From contig NW_023501119.1 in the NCBI RefSeq assembly GCF_014066305.1, positions 112,642-176,641 of the forward strand: 64,000 nucleotides of DNA, in the 5' to 3' direction. The position numbers and the translations under genes were made by a program. Every line of letters starts with the position of its first letter. Position 1 is the stretch's first letter. Under the pieces are notes generated by a model. That model ran no database searches. It was given only the letters and a program-made list of their open reading frames with translations, and was not told the DNA's origin. Positions 32,763 to 43,984 of this stretch are shown one piece after another. This stretch comes from Letharia columbiana (lineage: Eukaryota; Ascomycota; Lecanoromycetes; Lecanorales; Parmeliaceae).

Positions 32763-35201
32763 TTCGCCTGGAGCAATACCTTGAATAGATGTCAATTCCT
32801 GAGGATTGCCGATCACGAATCTGTATTGAAGCTGGTGGGGCGTTCTGGTGAGGCGAAGTCAGGATTAAGGGGATGCTTGTGGAGCGAAATGGAGCTTTCA
32901 GAGTCATATGTGAGTGGCCCGCGCAGACTTGAGAGAGGGCTGCGGCGTATGGCTTTTGGCAAACAAAGTCCGAGCATATCTTGAGCTGAAATACTTTTCC
33001 CGATGGGTCTCTGCTTTAAAGGTACGCGCCGCAGGGCTACGTACTGTGGCGCATTGATAGGCTCACGATGTAAAGACTAAGCCATCATTCTGCGCAAAGG
33101 CAGAGGACACGTGGCACAGTCCGCATGATCGATCACACCTAACCAGACTTTTCGGCCTCATCTGAAGCAACCCCAACATCCCAGGGAGCCAGCAGGTGCA
33201 AACGCAGCGCAGGACCAAGCAAGCATGCATGCATCGCTGACTCAACTCTGATGGCTTGAACATTCCGTGACGTGACAGACCATCCGTTCCCGGCCCGCTC
33301 AGCACCCTATGCATAGAAAAACGCCGAAAGATCTGCATCTTTCTTTTCCCTGGAATTCTACACCTCCAGCCAACTTGGCACTCTTCATCAGCGTACTCTT
33401 ATCCCGAAACTTGCTCCAATGCTGTTGCATCTACAGGCTCGTTGAGAGCATTATTACCATCTCTACATAACTCATTGTTGAAAACAATGATATGAGAAAA
33501 GTCATCTGAATGAGGCACGAATCATCATCGCACCTAGATAGCATCCGAATACGACGCTTTCGCGCCGTCCTTTCATGCACATGCGAATCTGAAGGCTGCG
33601 CTAACATGCTGACTGCATGTGGCCCGCATGATCCTTCCTTCCTTCCTCCCAAAACTCGAATGGTGCAGGAACTGGCGTTGATAGAGCCAGAGTTGTTGTG
33701 TGGAGCGTGACTTCCATAGATCTTTTTATTCTCTGGGATTGGTCGATGCAGGATGAAGAATGGATTGTGAGGGTCGCTGATGCTGTTGCGTCGTGTGGAG
33801 GATGTCGAGAGTCGTTTCTAGGTTCCGGTCGAAGGTGCGTTGATGACTACTCTGTGTCTGTTTTTTGAATCTGATGTCGAAAGCTGATTTTAATGTAGTG
33901 TCTGCGAAGTGCAGCCTTGGGCGGCTGATATAGAGAGTGTGCAGAGAAGATGGTGTGGAGCAGAGTCAGGAACAGGAACGATTTGCGAAAGTACAACATT
34001 AGCCGAAAGGTCTTGGCAATCTCGGTAGCTGCTGCCCTCAAGGCAGGGGCCTCTACCTGCGGAGCTCCCACTTGCCCAGTCATTCATTCATCAACAACGA
34101 TTTTTCTCGCTCCCTTATCGATAGAGCATTCTACGCACTCGTACCATCAATGGGCTTTGTCAATCCTCGAAAAACTATAGAACACCTTACACTTTAGCAC
34201 ATGATGCGAAGGGGGGAGTGGCAAACTTCGTGGCGAATACGAGAAGTGCTGGCAAAAGATTGATAAGATCAATACATGTGTTGGAATGCCTCCGGCCGTC
34301 ACATTGCAGTGGCAACCTTTCCACTCATGCCATGATATGCGACCTGGTAGGTTCCTCCAAGCGGGGCTTTTCCCCGCATCCAGTGAGTATCTGACACTTG
34401 CACCAACGACCTTGAATTCAGCCGAAGCTAACAATTCTCGTTTGGCAATCATGCTTGACAAGCAAGTTAACAAACACAACTTTGCTTGGGCGAGAATAGA
34501 TCCGCATTCTTGGATTGCGCACGTCCACCGGACCTCGCCAAGTCGAATTGATTGTAGTTTGCGCAAACATCTGGCGAGTTTTACGGCTCGTGTATAAGTA
34601 CTCTTGAAGTCCTGAGGTTTGACCGCGGACGCTTTCAACGATGGCCACTTCCAAAGGCTTTGTGATGGTACCTAAAACAATGTGGTCATTGAGGATGACC
34701 CTACCGCTCACTTCTCCAATCAGATGCAGGACTTTCACTATCGTGCTCATCGATTACATTTCATCTCCCAGTCACATGCGAAATCCTCTTGCCCGTAATG
34801 CACGTTACCGTGCCTCGGTCTGTATGATAGGTCGGGATTTCCTCTGCGCCTGAGTCTAGCGGCGATTCTCCTTCCTGAGTAGCGTCTCCTGGCGCTCTGG
34901 TATTCCAATCATCGAATACGGAGATAGAGTAGCATTTGCTTCCCTCTGGCTCCTCTTGGACCAGTCTAAATATAATCACTTCGAGCGGAGAAGGGTCTGA
35001 TTGAGGGATAACAGCTCACGAGACTAGCAGTAGCTTTTGGGAGTGCTTTCAATGCTCTTCTTATAAACATTGCAGCCGTGTTCGAGGGAACTCTTTGGTC
35101 GATTTTATGCTACCCTTGCTGTCTATGTTCTGGTGCACCAGGACTCTGACAATCTGTCTGTTGGTATGTGTGACGATGCTCATAGGTCTCTGATACTAAC
35201 A
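32763..35201. other. Long intergenic region without a recognisable gene
   Basis: Short open frames on both strands (for example 33063-33338 minus, 34147-34638 minus and 34286-34597 plus) overlap one another and lack motifs. A spliceable upstream exon or 5' UTR of the next gene may lie at about 35070-35172. There GTATGT...CTAAC...CAG (35164-35208) is a near-perfect fungal intron. Confidence 0.4.
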
Positions 35202-36211
35202 ATGCCAGACTCGAGCATGTTCGCATCAGAATCGGATCTCATGGCGCTTTGTCTAAGTCCCACCAGTGGCTTCGCCGCCTTCCCCCGAGAATTACGAGAT
35301 GTTGTCTTCTCGTGCATCGGTTCTGCTGCGGGGGTAGAAATTGACAGCCACGACAACTATTATCTACTTCCGTACGAGCGGTAGGGATCAAAGCTTTACC
35401 CACTGTATCGAAATGCTTCACAAATGGGCGCCCAGATCCTACATCGCCAGAGGAGCCTGCGAAGTGCTGTGGTCCAATAACACGTTCACTCATGGCTGGT
35501 GCTTTACACTCCGAAATCATCATCGATCCACGCGCACACACTTCGCTTGATGATACGCAAAGATGCAAAACCGTGGTCAAGAAATCTGTGGGAACGCCGA
35601 TAGATTTGAGAGATTGCGTGCAGAAGATTGAACTATACACCTGCCCTAACCCTGGCAGTCTCGCCAAACCTACAGAACGCGACTCGGAGAGCTTGTTGAA
35701 GCTCCAGCATGAAATATCCCAGCTTTGCCATCTTGCCCATCTACGCCAAGTGAAGCTGGCCATATGGATTCCTCAGGAATGCGACGCCTACTTCGAGGCC
35801 ATGACTGTTGTAGAGAGCATCTCCGATGCTTGCAAAAAGCTCAGTGAACGACTCGGCGCCGGCTTGACCGTCACCCTTCCCAGGGCTTGGCCATATGATG
35901 TCTTCGAGTTCGAATACATAGATGAGCTGGATATTAGCTGGATGTGGACTCCGCCCAGCCAGACGCATAGGCAGTGCGTTCGAGATGGTACCGCGAGAGG
36001 ACATGAGAAGATGAGGGTACTCATTGCCGACGGAGTCCACGCAACCGGAGAGAGCACTCTGCTGGATGAATTACGCTATGCTGCCTTGAACCTGCCTCAA
36101 AGAAAAGAAGAGATTGCGAACATGGATGTCTGGGAGGCTTGGAATGGTGTTAACGAGACTGAATGGAAGTGGATCAAGGAAACTTGGCAGAGATATGATG
36201 CATATTTGTGA
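35202..36211 (+). pseudogene. Frame-disrupted hypothetical protein with an 'FPREL' (F-box-like) N-terminal motif
   Basis: Three frames must be joined. Frame 1 (to about 35380) has GFAAFPRELRDVVFSCIGSA, the start of a large family of fungal F-box-like proteins ('LP.ELR..IY'). Frame 2 (to about 35530) reads SYIARGACEVLWSNNTF, the family's next block ('A..LW..NTF'). Frame 3 (35492-36211) reads EIIIDPRAHTSLDD and DCVQKIELYT and continues to a stop at 36209-36211, ending ETWQRYDAYL. The 1-to-2 change could be a 55 nt intron (GTAGGG...CCCAG, 35381-35435). The 2-to-3 change near 35510-35530 has no plausible intron and looks like an indel. The ATG may be at 35202 or 35217; an intron at 35164-35208 would make 35217 the first one. 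Function is unknown. Confidence 0.5.
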
Positions 36212-37955
36212 GACGCACTGAAATCTATGTGCTTCGGGGGAAGCCCCGTGCGGGTTAAAGGATGCATTTTATGCGACTCCATTCAATATTTGCTGTGCGT
36301 TTGTTGCTCGTCCTTGAATCCAACATCTCAGGGCTGAGGGAAATTATGTATTTCGGTATATGCGTTTGTCAGTGAGTCTTTTCCAACAATCGACTCGAAC
36401 ATCTGCTACGAATTCCAAAGCATTTGAACACTTGCTGGGTGCAGTGAAAGTCAATAATACTAGTTTTTACTAATCCAAACAGCCTGTCGTCATCTCCTTT
36501 CCGTGTTCATTTTTCATCACTCCTCTTCTGGCCCCCTAGGCAATACAAGCAACTACCATCAGTCCGTCCCCCCTCCCTCCCTCCCTCCCTCCATTCGCCC
36601 GTCGACTTCATTCTTCTACCCGGCAGCTCTTCCTCTCCGCCTCCTAGGTAATACAGGTCCTGCCCCCACGCCAGACTGGCCCGCGAGGGGCCACCGATCC
36701 CACCACACCAACTGCTATCCAACCACTGCATGGACGGACCCCCAAACCCTGATACCAGGCACTTTCGTGTCCGCAACGATTTGCTGTCCATGTCTTATCT
36801 CGCACGATGGAGGAGGGTGTCTACCGGACCTGTTCGAGCGCGGTCGTATGCCATTTCTGTGCGTGTTGGCATCGGGTGTGTCGAGGCCATCTGCGATGGT
36901 GAGATGACGCGTGCGGAGGTCGGCGGGATCGAAGCCAAGGGTCTACGGCATATTGCGCCCCTGAGCGGGCGTTTGGAGAAATGGTTGCATCGGATTGAGC
37001 ATGCGGTTTATTGGCTTTGCGGCTGAATGTACAGAGCGCGCGTAGGGACATGGTGTGGGCTAAAACGTGCGGACATTAGGATGAATAAATGGGATTGGGA
37101 AGCCTGTGGGTTATCAATATCGCGCCTACGGGGTTGATGTGTGATGTTGGGACTGCAGAGGTGGGTCATGCGGTAGTATTGTACGATCGAGCGTCGGCTG
37201 AAGTCGTGGCTAGGATGAAAGGCATCGGCGGATGGGGTTTGGTGCCGTGCATCTATCCCGAGCACATATCGTAGTTCTTTCTCACGCGATACGGCTATGA
37301 GTCAGGATGCAGACTGAGTGCGGTTCAATCTCCGTCAATGCATCGCTGCACCATTTTCTGAAGACGAAGACGGTGTCGCTCTCTAGGTAAAATTCTTTGC
37401 CCATGTTTGCTGACTTATCAACGCAAGATGTATAAATGAAATAAGGTCAGGATCACAAGTATCGCCCGAGTCTAGAGATCTAACTTACTTTACGAGAATG
37501 CCAGAGTTACGTGCCTAGGGTTGAAGTAAGGCTGGTTAATACCAGATTCGCAGCCTTTTCTGCTTCTTGGAGGACTTAGATTGAAGGCATAGGTATGGAA
37601 GATGGAAGGCTAGTTTATGAGGCTGTTAATTAGTGCTATTAGGATGGAGAGTGTGTACGGCAGTGTGGGACTTGGGATGTAGAAATGATAGGGGACGGAT
37701 GTGTGCGCTTGATCCGTTCTATGAAGCAGTTGAAGGGCTAGGCGCAACCACGGACAGAAGGAGCATAATTGGGATACGGAGATGTATCTGCGGTAGAACC
37801 GAATTCGTGGTTTACACATTTATCGTTGTATTGCCTGTTAAGGTGGCGTGGCAAGCAGTTTGAGATAGTATACGGATGCTGTAGAAATCGAGGGTTCATA
37901 CGATGGTGATTGGTGGCTACAGAGCATCACATACGCATCAGGCTTGGACAGTGGT
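36212..37955. other. Intergenic region with a CCCT/CTCC microsatellite
   Basis: No supported gene. At about 36568-36592 there is a pyrimidine tract made of five or six CCCT units. Frames at 36503-37060 and 37089-37274 lack recognisable content. Confidence 0.4.
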
Positions 37956-39302
37956 CTATTCTAAAGCTTGACCTTTCGTTCCCGTTTCAGCTGGCCTTTC
38001 TCCCGCGGCTACCTCCTCGATCGCTTCCTTGATAATCTGGCATCCCTTCGCCATATCCTCCTTCGTGATGTTGAGCGGTGGTATAAATCTGAGGGTGTCG
38101 TAGATCGAGGTCGTGAGCACCAGCATGTCCTTCTCCATACATTTCGCCTGTATCTTCGATGCGTATCCATGGCCCGGCGTACATTCCAGCGCCAACATCA
38201 ATCCCAAGCCCCTCACGTCGAAGATCATCTTGCTGGTTTTGGAATCAGACTTTGCTGCGTCGAGCATGCCCTTTAGCTCCGCCCCTCGAGCAGCAACATT
38301 TTCCAAAATCTTCTCGTCTTGAAAGGCTTTAGCGACGGCGACTCCGGCTGCACATGAGACTGCATTTCCAGCGTAAGTGCCTCCCATCGATCCCGGCTTC
38401 TGCATATCCATCAATTCCTTTCTCGAAACGATCGCAGAGAGTGGGAAGCCGTTTGCAATCCCTTTTGCCATGACTAAGATGTCTGGCCTGACACCCCAAT
38501 GCTCGATCGCGAACATTTTCCCCGTTCTACCGAAGCCGCACTGCACCTCGTCTGCAATCAAGAGGATGTTGTTCTTGTCGCAAATTTCCCGAACCTTGGC
38601 AAGGTATTCCGCAGGAGGTGGAACGTAGCCGCCTTCGCCCAGGACTGGCTCAATGACGATAGCAGCAGTGTCAGATGGCGCAGTCTCACGTTTAAGGAGC
38701 AGCTCGAGCTGGAGTACGGGGTCCATGCAACAACTCTCAAAGCCGTACTTCCCATCCGAATGGGTGGCGACTGAGCATTGCGCGCAGTAGGGGAAGGGAA
38801 CGGAGAACACGCCAGGCATCAATGGAGCATAGTTTTCGCCGTAGACAGTCTTGGAGCGCGTCATTGCCATGGTTCCGAAAGTTCGTCCGTGATACGAACC
38901 CTGCATGACGATGATATTCTGTTTCTTGGTTGCGTGCCGAGCCAACTTGACCGCCGCTTCGACAGCCTCCGCTCCCGAGTTCCAGAAGAAGAAGGTGTCT
39001 AGCGACTCGTGAGGCATTAGAGGTAGAAGCGATTTTATCAGTTCGAGGTAGGGCTTCTGAAAGGCTATGTTGATCTGTCCGTGGACGAGCTTGCCGACTT
39101 GTGACTGAGCTGCCTTTGTCACGGCTGGATGGCAATGGCCTAGGTTGGCGACTCCGATACCACAGGTGAAATCGAGCATCCTGCGGCCTCCGACCATGGT
39201 GACATAGCTGCCAGAGCCGCTCTCAATGACCTCGCTCGCGAGTCTCCCGATGCCCCTGGCTACATGCCTGGTGCCGAATTGAGCTAGCGCGGAGGCACTC
39301 AT
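37956..39302 (-). CDS. Class III PLP-dependent aminotransferase (4-aminobutyrate aminotransferase type)
   Basis: A single exon of 448 residues from ATG 39302; a longer frame to 39320 begins only with GTG. Domain order is that of fold-type I omega-aminotransferases. FTCGIGVANLGHCHPAV (about 46-62) is followed by FFFWNSGAEAVEAAVKLAR (about 104-122), where the NSGAEA loop holds the PLP phosphate, and GSYHGRTFGTMAMT (135-148). LLIADEVQCGFGRTG (247-261) has Asp251, which pairs with the pyridine nitrogen. ILVMAKGIANGFPLSA (275-290) has the Schiff-base Lys280. Length matches GABA and acetylornithine/4-aminobutyrate transaminases (430-480). The closest feel is a bacterial-type GABA or 5-aminovalerate transaminase rather than the mitochondrial UGA1 type, but the substrate cannot be fixed by eye. 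It would move an omega-amino group to 2-oxoglutarate. No intron and no disruption. Confidence 0.92.
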   Translation of the reverse strand: MSASALAQFGTRHVARGIGRLASEVIESGSGSYVTMVGGRRMLDFTCGIGVANLGHCHPAVTKAAQSQVGKLVHGQINIAFQKPYLELIKSLLPLMPHESLDTFFFWNSGAEAVEAAVKLARHATKKQNIIVMQGSYHGRTFGTMAMTRSKTVYGENYAPLMPGVFSVPFPYCAQCSVATHSDGKYGFESCCMDPVLQLELLLKRETAPSDTAAIVIEPVLGEGGYVPPPAEYLAKVREICDKNNILLIADEVQCGFGRTGKMFAIEHWGVRPDILVMAKGIANGFPLSAIVSRKELMDMQKPGSMGGTYAGNAVSCAAGVAVAKAFQDEKILENVAARGAELKGMLDAAKSDSKTSKMIFDVRGLGLMLALECTPGHGYASKIQAKCMEKDMLVLTTSIYDTLRFIPPLNITKEDMAKGCQIIKEAIEEVAAGERPAETGTKGQALE

Positions 39303-39859
39303 GATGGAGAGAGTTAGCACAGGAAAGAGAAGTCAATTAGTGAGCCTTCGCGCGTCAAGGTCAGTCGACGAGTGACGTAAGAATCTAATCTAGCCGTCTG
39401 TGTATAGCTACCTTATGGCAGTGTTGATCAAGTGCATTGGCTTTGGAAACTCTTTGACTTGTATCTAATTTCTGAGGCTCATCGTGTTGAAGTCGGCGAA
39501 CGGACAATACAGTGTTTGTGTTTATGGAAGCTGGCTTGTAGTTCCTTGGAAATTTACGAGCTTCTTAGCGGTGCGGGGCTCATCCGCCGTGATACCGCTA
39601 AGGTAAGATTACCATGGATCGCTAGCGTTATGGCTAGTAACAGAACCCCGCAAGATGCCAAGCCCAGTCACGTACTCGTAATAGGGGCTGAAATGGTTTC
39701 ATACTTCTACTTGACTGGATACACATTTATTAAAATCTTCGAGTCCTTGGGAATATAAAACCAAATATACTTCAGTACAGGCCTACAGTACCGAGTATCA
39801 ACTCTACAGTATCAGTCTCCATTTCTTTCCTCCTTCCATCTCTGGCCTTGTTCTTCCTC
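39303..39859. other. Intergenic region
   Basis: Promoter side of the aminotransferase gene. A plus-strand frame at 39432-39758 has no recognised content. Confidence 0.4.
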
Positions 39860-40474
39860 TTACTCTTCAGCTTCGTACCCTTCGACGCTGACTATCGTAC
39901 GGGCCATGTTCGGCTTGATCTCAACAATGATGAAAGCGTCGGCTAAGGCCGAGTACTTTCCACCAATTCCAATTTGCTAAAGTAAGAAGTCACGTCAGCT
40001 TCCCATGCCCTGGTCTCATACCCCAACGTTCACAAACGATAGGCTAGACTCGCCACTCTCACCACTTGCTCTGTCGGCTTTCCAACACCAAAAAGCTGAA
40101 TTAGATATGGCACTTTGTCGTGTGTCGTGCCGTAGAGGATGATTGCTGGGACTTCGACGGTGCTGTTCTCATAAAATTGCAGGGTATGCAAGGCCAGCTT
40201 GAACGGTTGCGTTGATGGCGCCTGTTATCCTGCCGCCCGTGATGGGTTCCACTATCATGAATTTCAGTAGCGTCGATCAAAGTCAAGAAACATTGCACGT
40301 ACGAACACGCACTCCGCCTCGGACCGGAAGTGGCAATGGTGATATGGGTTTTGCTATATCGATACTGGCGGAGAAGAGACGAACTAAGGGAGGAGGAGCA
40401 GCCGATGATGGAGCGCTGGCTGAAGACGTTGTTGTGAAGCAAGCGAGAAGTGGGATGAGCTTCATGATGAACAT
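39860..40474 (-). pseudogene. DUF3237-like secreted protein gene with a frameshift
   Basis: Exon 1 (40474-40303) gives a signal peptide (MKLIPLLACFTTTSSASA, from the ATG at 40465 or 40474) and VRLFSASIDIAKPIS. A 51 nt intron (GTACGT...GATAG, 40302-40252) joins to LEPITGGRITGAINATVQAG. A 86 nt intron (40062-39977) leads to the last exon, GIGGKYSALADAFIIVEIKP, with its stop at 39862-39860. This is the layout of DUF3237-type beta-barrel proteins ('EPI.GG..TG..INGT...G', 'VP...YG', 'YASLANAFIL..I+P'). Between GLAYP and LQFYENSTVEV, at about 40185, the frame shifts by one base, and the unshifted frame stops within four codons. The exon length (1 mod 3 from the acceptor-phase codon) confirms it. 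Either a recent null allele or an assembly indel. Role of the family is unknown. Confidence 0.6.
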
Positions 40475-41493
40475 TGTGAGTCGGTCTCTTCGAGACAGGT
40501 CTTGTATGACAGCTGCTGTATGGCTGATGTTAAGTTGAGATGGGAGATGCTGTGTTGTAAATCTGTTTCCTCTGGCAGGGGTACGATACTTATATTTTTC
40601 TCTCGTCGGTGCCGCTCATGCGCTAGAACAAAACCCAACCATCTTGTTGAGGGTCCGAATCCCCACCAAAGTCTCCCTGACCAGCAGGAAAGCGCCATTG
40701 CAGTCTTCAATCAACATGGGTCCAACGTACATGCGCGCACAGAACTCTCTTGACCCGTAAGCAATCTCGCGTGTTGGCAACCGGAAAGGGCTTAGCGCTT
40801 GGATCGTAATGCAACCAAGACCGAGGCGGAAAAGTAGCTTCATCCATCTGCTTCAAAAAAGGAGAGGGGTTTCAAAGCCAGTCATGCCTATGAGTCTGGC
40901 TCGGGTTACAAGGTTGTTAGACTTACCGAAGTAATCGGAGCAGAAGACTAAGCCGCATCTTTGTCAACTTCGTTGACACGCTGGCGATACGTGAAATACA
41001 CGGCCGAAGGTCCGAGAGACATGTACCATGAAAGAGGCAAGGTGCAGTTGAGATAAACACGTGGAGGAGTTGGATGAATAGGAGTAAAAAAGGTTCCTGA
41101 ATATACTCCTAATTGTGATGACTGCGGGCTGCCCAGAAAACATACGCTTTTCTCTGCTTCGACCTATCTGTACATTCCTGTCATCACTTTTCTTAGCCCG
41201 CACCTCATAAATGCACACATCATTATGCTCGACCTGCTTTGGACCGAAAGAAGCTGTTTAATACCCAAGCTGTGGGAGCGCACCCCACTCCTCACTGGTT
41301 TCAAATATGCCATATATCTCCCTGCTAGGTGGGAATAGGTCGAAAAAATCAAGTCTGCGCCGAGTATCGTCGCCCCTGGTGTCTTGCAAAGTAGTGGATG
41401 GCTATTTTGCTCCTAGAAGAATGCGCCGTGACGCGACCTCGTGCATAGAAAGAGCGGCTTTCTCTTCTGGTCTCTCAATCCCACGATCGATAT
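40475..41493. other. Intergenic region
   Basis: No supported gene. Overlapping short frames at 40462-40843 and 41164-41352 lack motifs. Confidence 0.4.
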
Positions 41494-42129
41494 TCATGTC
41501 GTCCCATCGTCCCCTGGTGCCTCCACGTTACCCAGCGATTTGGCCACGACGTACTGGGAGTCATTCCTTGGCTGGTTTCCTGCATCCTTCAACCCCTTCT
41601 CGGTCTTGGCCTGCATCTTGCGTACGAGCATTGCTTCCACTAAATCCTCCCCTGAATCTGCCCTTTGCCCCTCTGGGTCTGCCGTATCTGCCAGCTCTTG
41701 CGCCTTTGCTTCTTCCTTGTTGGCAAGCATCATGGCCCGGCTCTGGTTCTGAATATTCTCAAATACACTGGCTTCCGTGAGACCGTACACCCTCCGAGTA
41801 CATCTCTGTGACTTCCTGGGTTTCGACGGCGCCTTCTTGACAACGGTGGCCTGTTCCTCTAGCTGATTTTGTACAACTGGTCTCTGCCGTATGTTGCCGG
41901 CTTTGGGGAACTGTGGGAATGAATGTTCGCGTACTGGTGCTATGAAGTTGTCTTGCACACTCGCGAGTGGGCGTAGCCGGCATCGCGGTCATACTCAACC
42001 GCCAGCTGGCCCTTGCGTGACACCAACGCATTCCCAGTGATACCATTGAACAGGGCAACAGTTGTTGTCGCAGGCTGTTCGTTCTCCACTTCCTTTCCCG
42101 CCGCAGGTACATAGAACGCGAGAGCTCAT
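41494..42129 (-). pseudogene. PHD-finger protein with two stop codons at the end of the finger
   Basis: From ATG 42129 the frame reads VLCTCGGKGSGERTACDNNC followed by CPVQWYHWECVGVTQGPAG. This is a C4HC3 PHD zinc finger in the usual spacing (C-x-C...CD-x(2)-C...WYH-x(2)-C-V-G). Such fingers read histone H3 tails. Exactly where the final W-x-C-P-x-C should come, the frame has TGA, GTA, TGA, then CCG CGA TGC. So Trp and the seventh Cys are both replaced by stops (41997-41995 and 41991-41989). The same frame then stays open to 41494: GNIRQRPVVQNQLEEQATVV, a basic KKAPSKPRKSQRCTRR stretch, and a charged helical tail. Alternatively a 60 nt intron (GTTGAG...CATAG, 41999-41940) keeps the frame but deletes the end of the finger. 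Either way the finger is incomplete. Confidence 0.6.
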
Positions 42130-43984
42130 CCCTGTCTCGTGACTTAGTCCGAGTAAGAGCGGCCCTTATAAGCCTTTGCGACGCTGAGTTATCGGTGCTT
42201 GTACTAGTCTTGGTGTAAGAGTGTCGGTGTGGGAAGACTTTGTTGGAGTCGAAGACTTTGGGATGGGATTGTTTGGGATCGAGTTGGGTGAGATGATGAG
42301 ACGTGAGGGGGCTGTTGAAGTTTGAAAATGAGAGGAGGAGTAGGTATGTGGTTGGAGGAAGATGGGTTGGATTGACTGGGGGGTGAATTGTTGGATGCTC
42401 CTCCACATGACGCGACGCGATGCGATTTTCCTAGTTCTTCCCCCTCTTTCCTTGCCCCTCAACTCAACCCATCTCGTCGTTCGAAGAGGTTGAGGTGGTG
42501 ATGTGTGATGGCGGATGTGTTTTCGAGCATAAACCCGATCCGTAGATGCAAACGGCGACGTGCTGACGCTCAATGTGTTGAGCGGAGAGTAGGCTACCAA
42601 AAGTCCTATGTCTGTTCCCTAGTCACGATATCTTAAGTCACGACATTAACACTTATACATAGGCGTGGTAGGTAGATCAAGATAGAAGTAAACATTCTCC
42701 ATGGTAGTAAACCTTTCTCAATATTGCGAAGCGAGTATAGGGATACAATTTCAGAGAGGAATTTTGTACCACTGAGTAGGAAGAAAGTGGGAGAAGAAAG
42801 AGGAAGAAGGTAAAAGGTTGCACAATCATCAATCATTGACAGCTATAGATCCAGAAGATAAAGCGGCAATGAAACCGAGCTTTGTGCATAATTTGAGGGA
42901 GAGGGTCTTTGGAACTACGGTTTGCGTTGTCCACTTTCGCGGACTCAGACTTCAACACAGACAGGATTCTCAAGCCGCACACATGAAAAGACCATGGTTC
43001 TTTGAGTCTATTGATATCTGTGTAACCCTCCCTTACTTAAAGTAGTTCCAATACTCCGCCCTGCACTTCTTTCTTGGCGCTCTTGACCGCTCCGGCAGAA
43101 CGTCGGCCAAACGTGCCACACATTTGCCTTCCTTCGGTAACCGTGGTCCTGTTGGATCTCGAGTTTCATCTTCAGCCCATCTGAAGCTGGCTGTGAGGCA
43201 TATAGAATCCTATATCACAGCTCAGATGCACCTTCGTGGTTTTGCTCTCGTGTAATTGTTACCGCAGCCATGTAGGGAGCTCCACCCGTCCACAGTTTCC
43301 TGCTTCGCCCAGTCCCTGCAGCACTGTCAAGAATGATCTGGAATGTACGAGGCTGATAAAGTAGGGAAGCTAGCCATACTCTCTGGGATGTAACTTGAAG
43401 AACAATACTTCCCGAACGGTCATCTTGGGAAAGTTATGAGCAAGTCAATGATCTTTCGCTCTGGCATTGCCAACCTCCGACTGGCAACAAATGATCGTTT
43501 GCCTCGTCCATACTATTTCCTTCCATACGCATAGCGTAATCCTGCATTTTTCCTGCGTCTGCATCGTGATAGGGTTAGCCCCTGGGTCTAGCACGTGGCA
43601 CAACACTCCCCTGTTTCGACCGCAGTTCTTGGCAACAAGGGTTCTTATGAAAGTCGAATCTCTACAAGTCTTTGACCTTGGGAAGGTATCTGAAATATAT
43701 GGGAAGTTTATCTTCTGCTGTCACGACGTTCGGACCGACGCTCGGTCCTTGCGAAAATCATCTGTACTCGAAGGGATCTGACAATGTCATTCGCCTGTAC
43801 CTTGTTAGCCCTTTGGTTCTACCAAACATGTTTCGTAGGCCTGTTGGTCGATTGTGCAGTCCTAGAAGAAAGACAACCTCTTCCGATATCTCTGACCTCT
43901 TTTCCCAATTCATCATACCAAGCCAGTACATGAACCCCCGTCGCTTTTCAACAACCCAAGGGTCTTTGCTGATTTACTTCAGAT
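42130..43984. other. Intergenic region
   Basis: No supported gene. The frame upstream of the PHD gene's ATG stays open for about 12 codons, so its start could lie further out. Frames at 43467-44004 (plus) may hide a signal-peptide exon of the next gene, which I could not place. Confidence 0.4.

Noticed and set aside
40645..40672. T-arm-like GGGTCCGAATCCCCACC on the plus strand
   Set aside because: No D-arm or anticodon arm at the right distance upstream.
41759..42406. Minus-strand ORF of 215 codons overlapping the PHD gene
   Set aside because: It is out of frame with the zinc finger and its composition is Ser/Thr/His/Arg-rich, as expected from a shadow frame.
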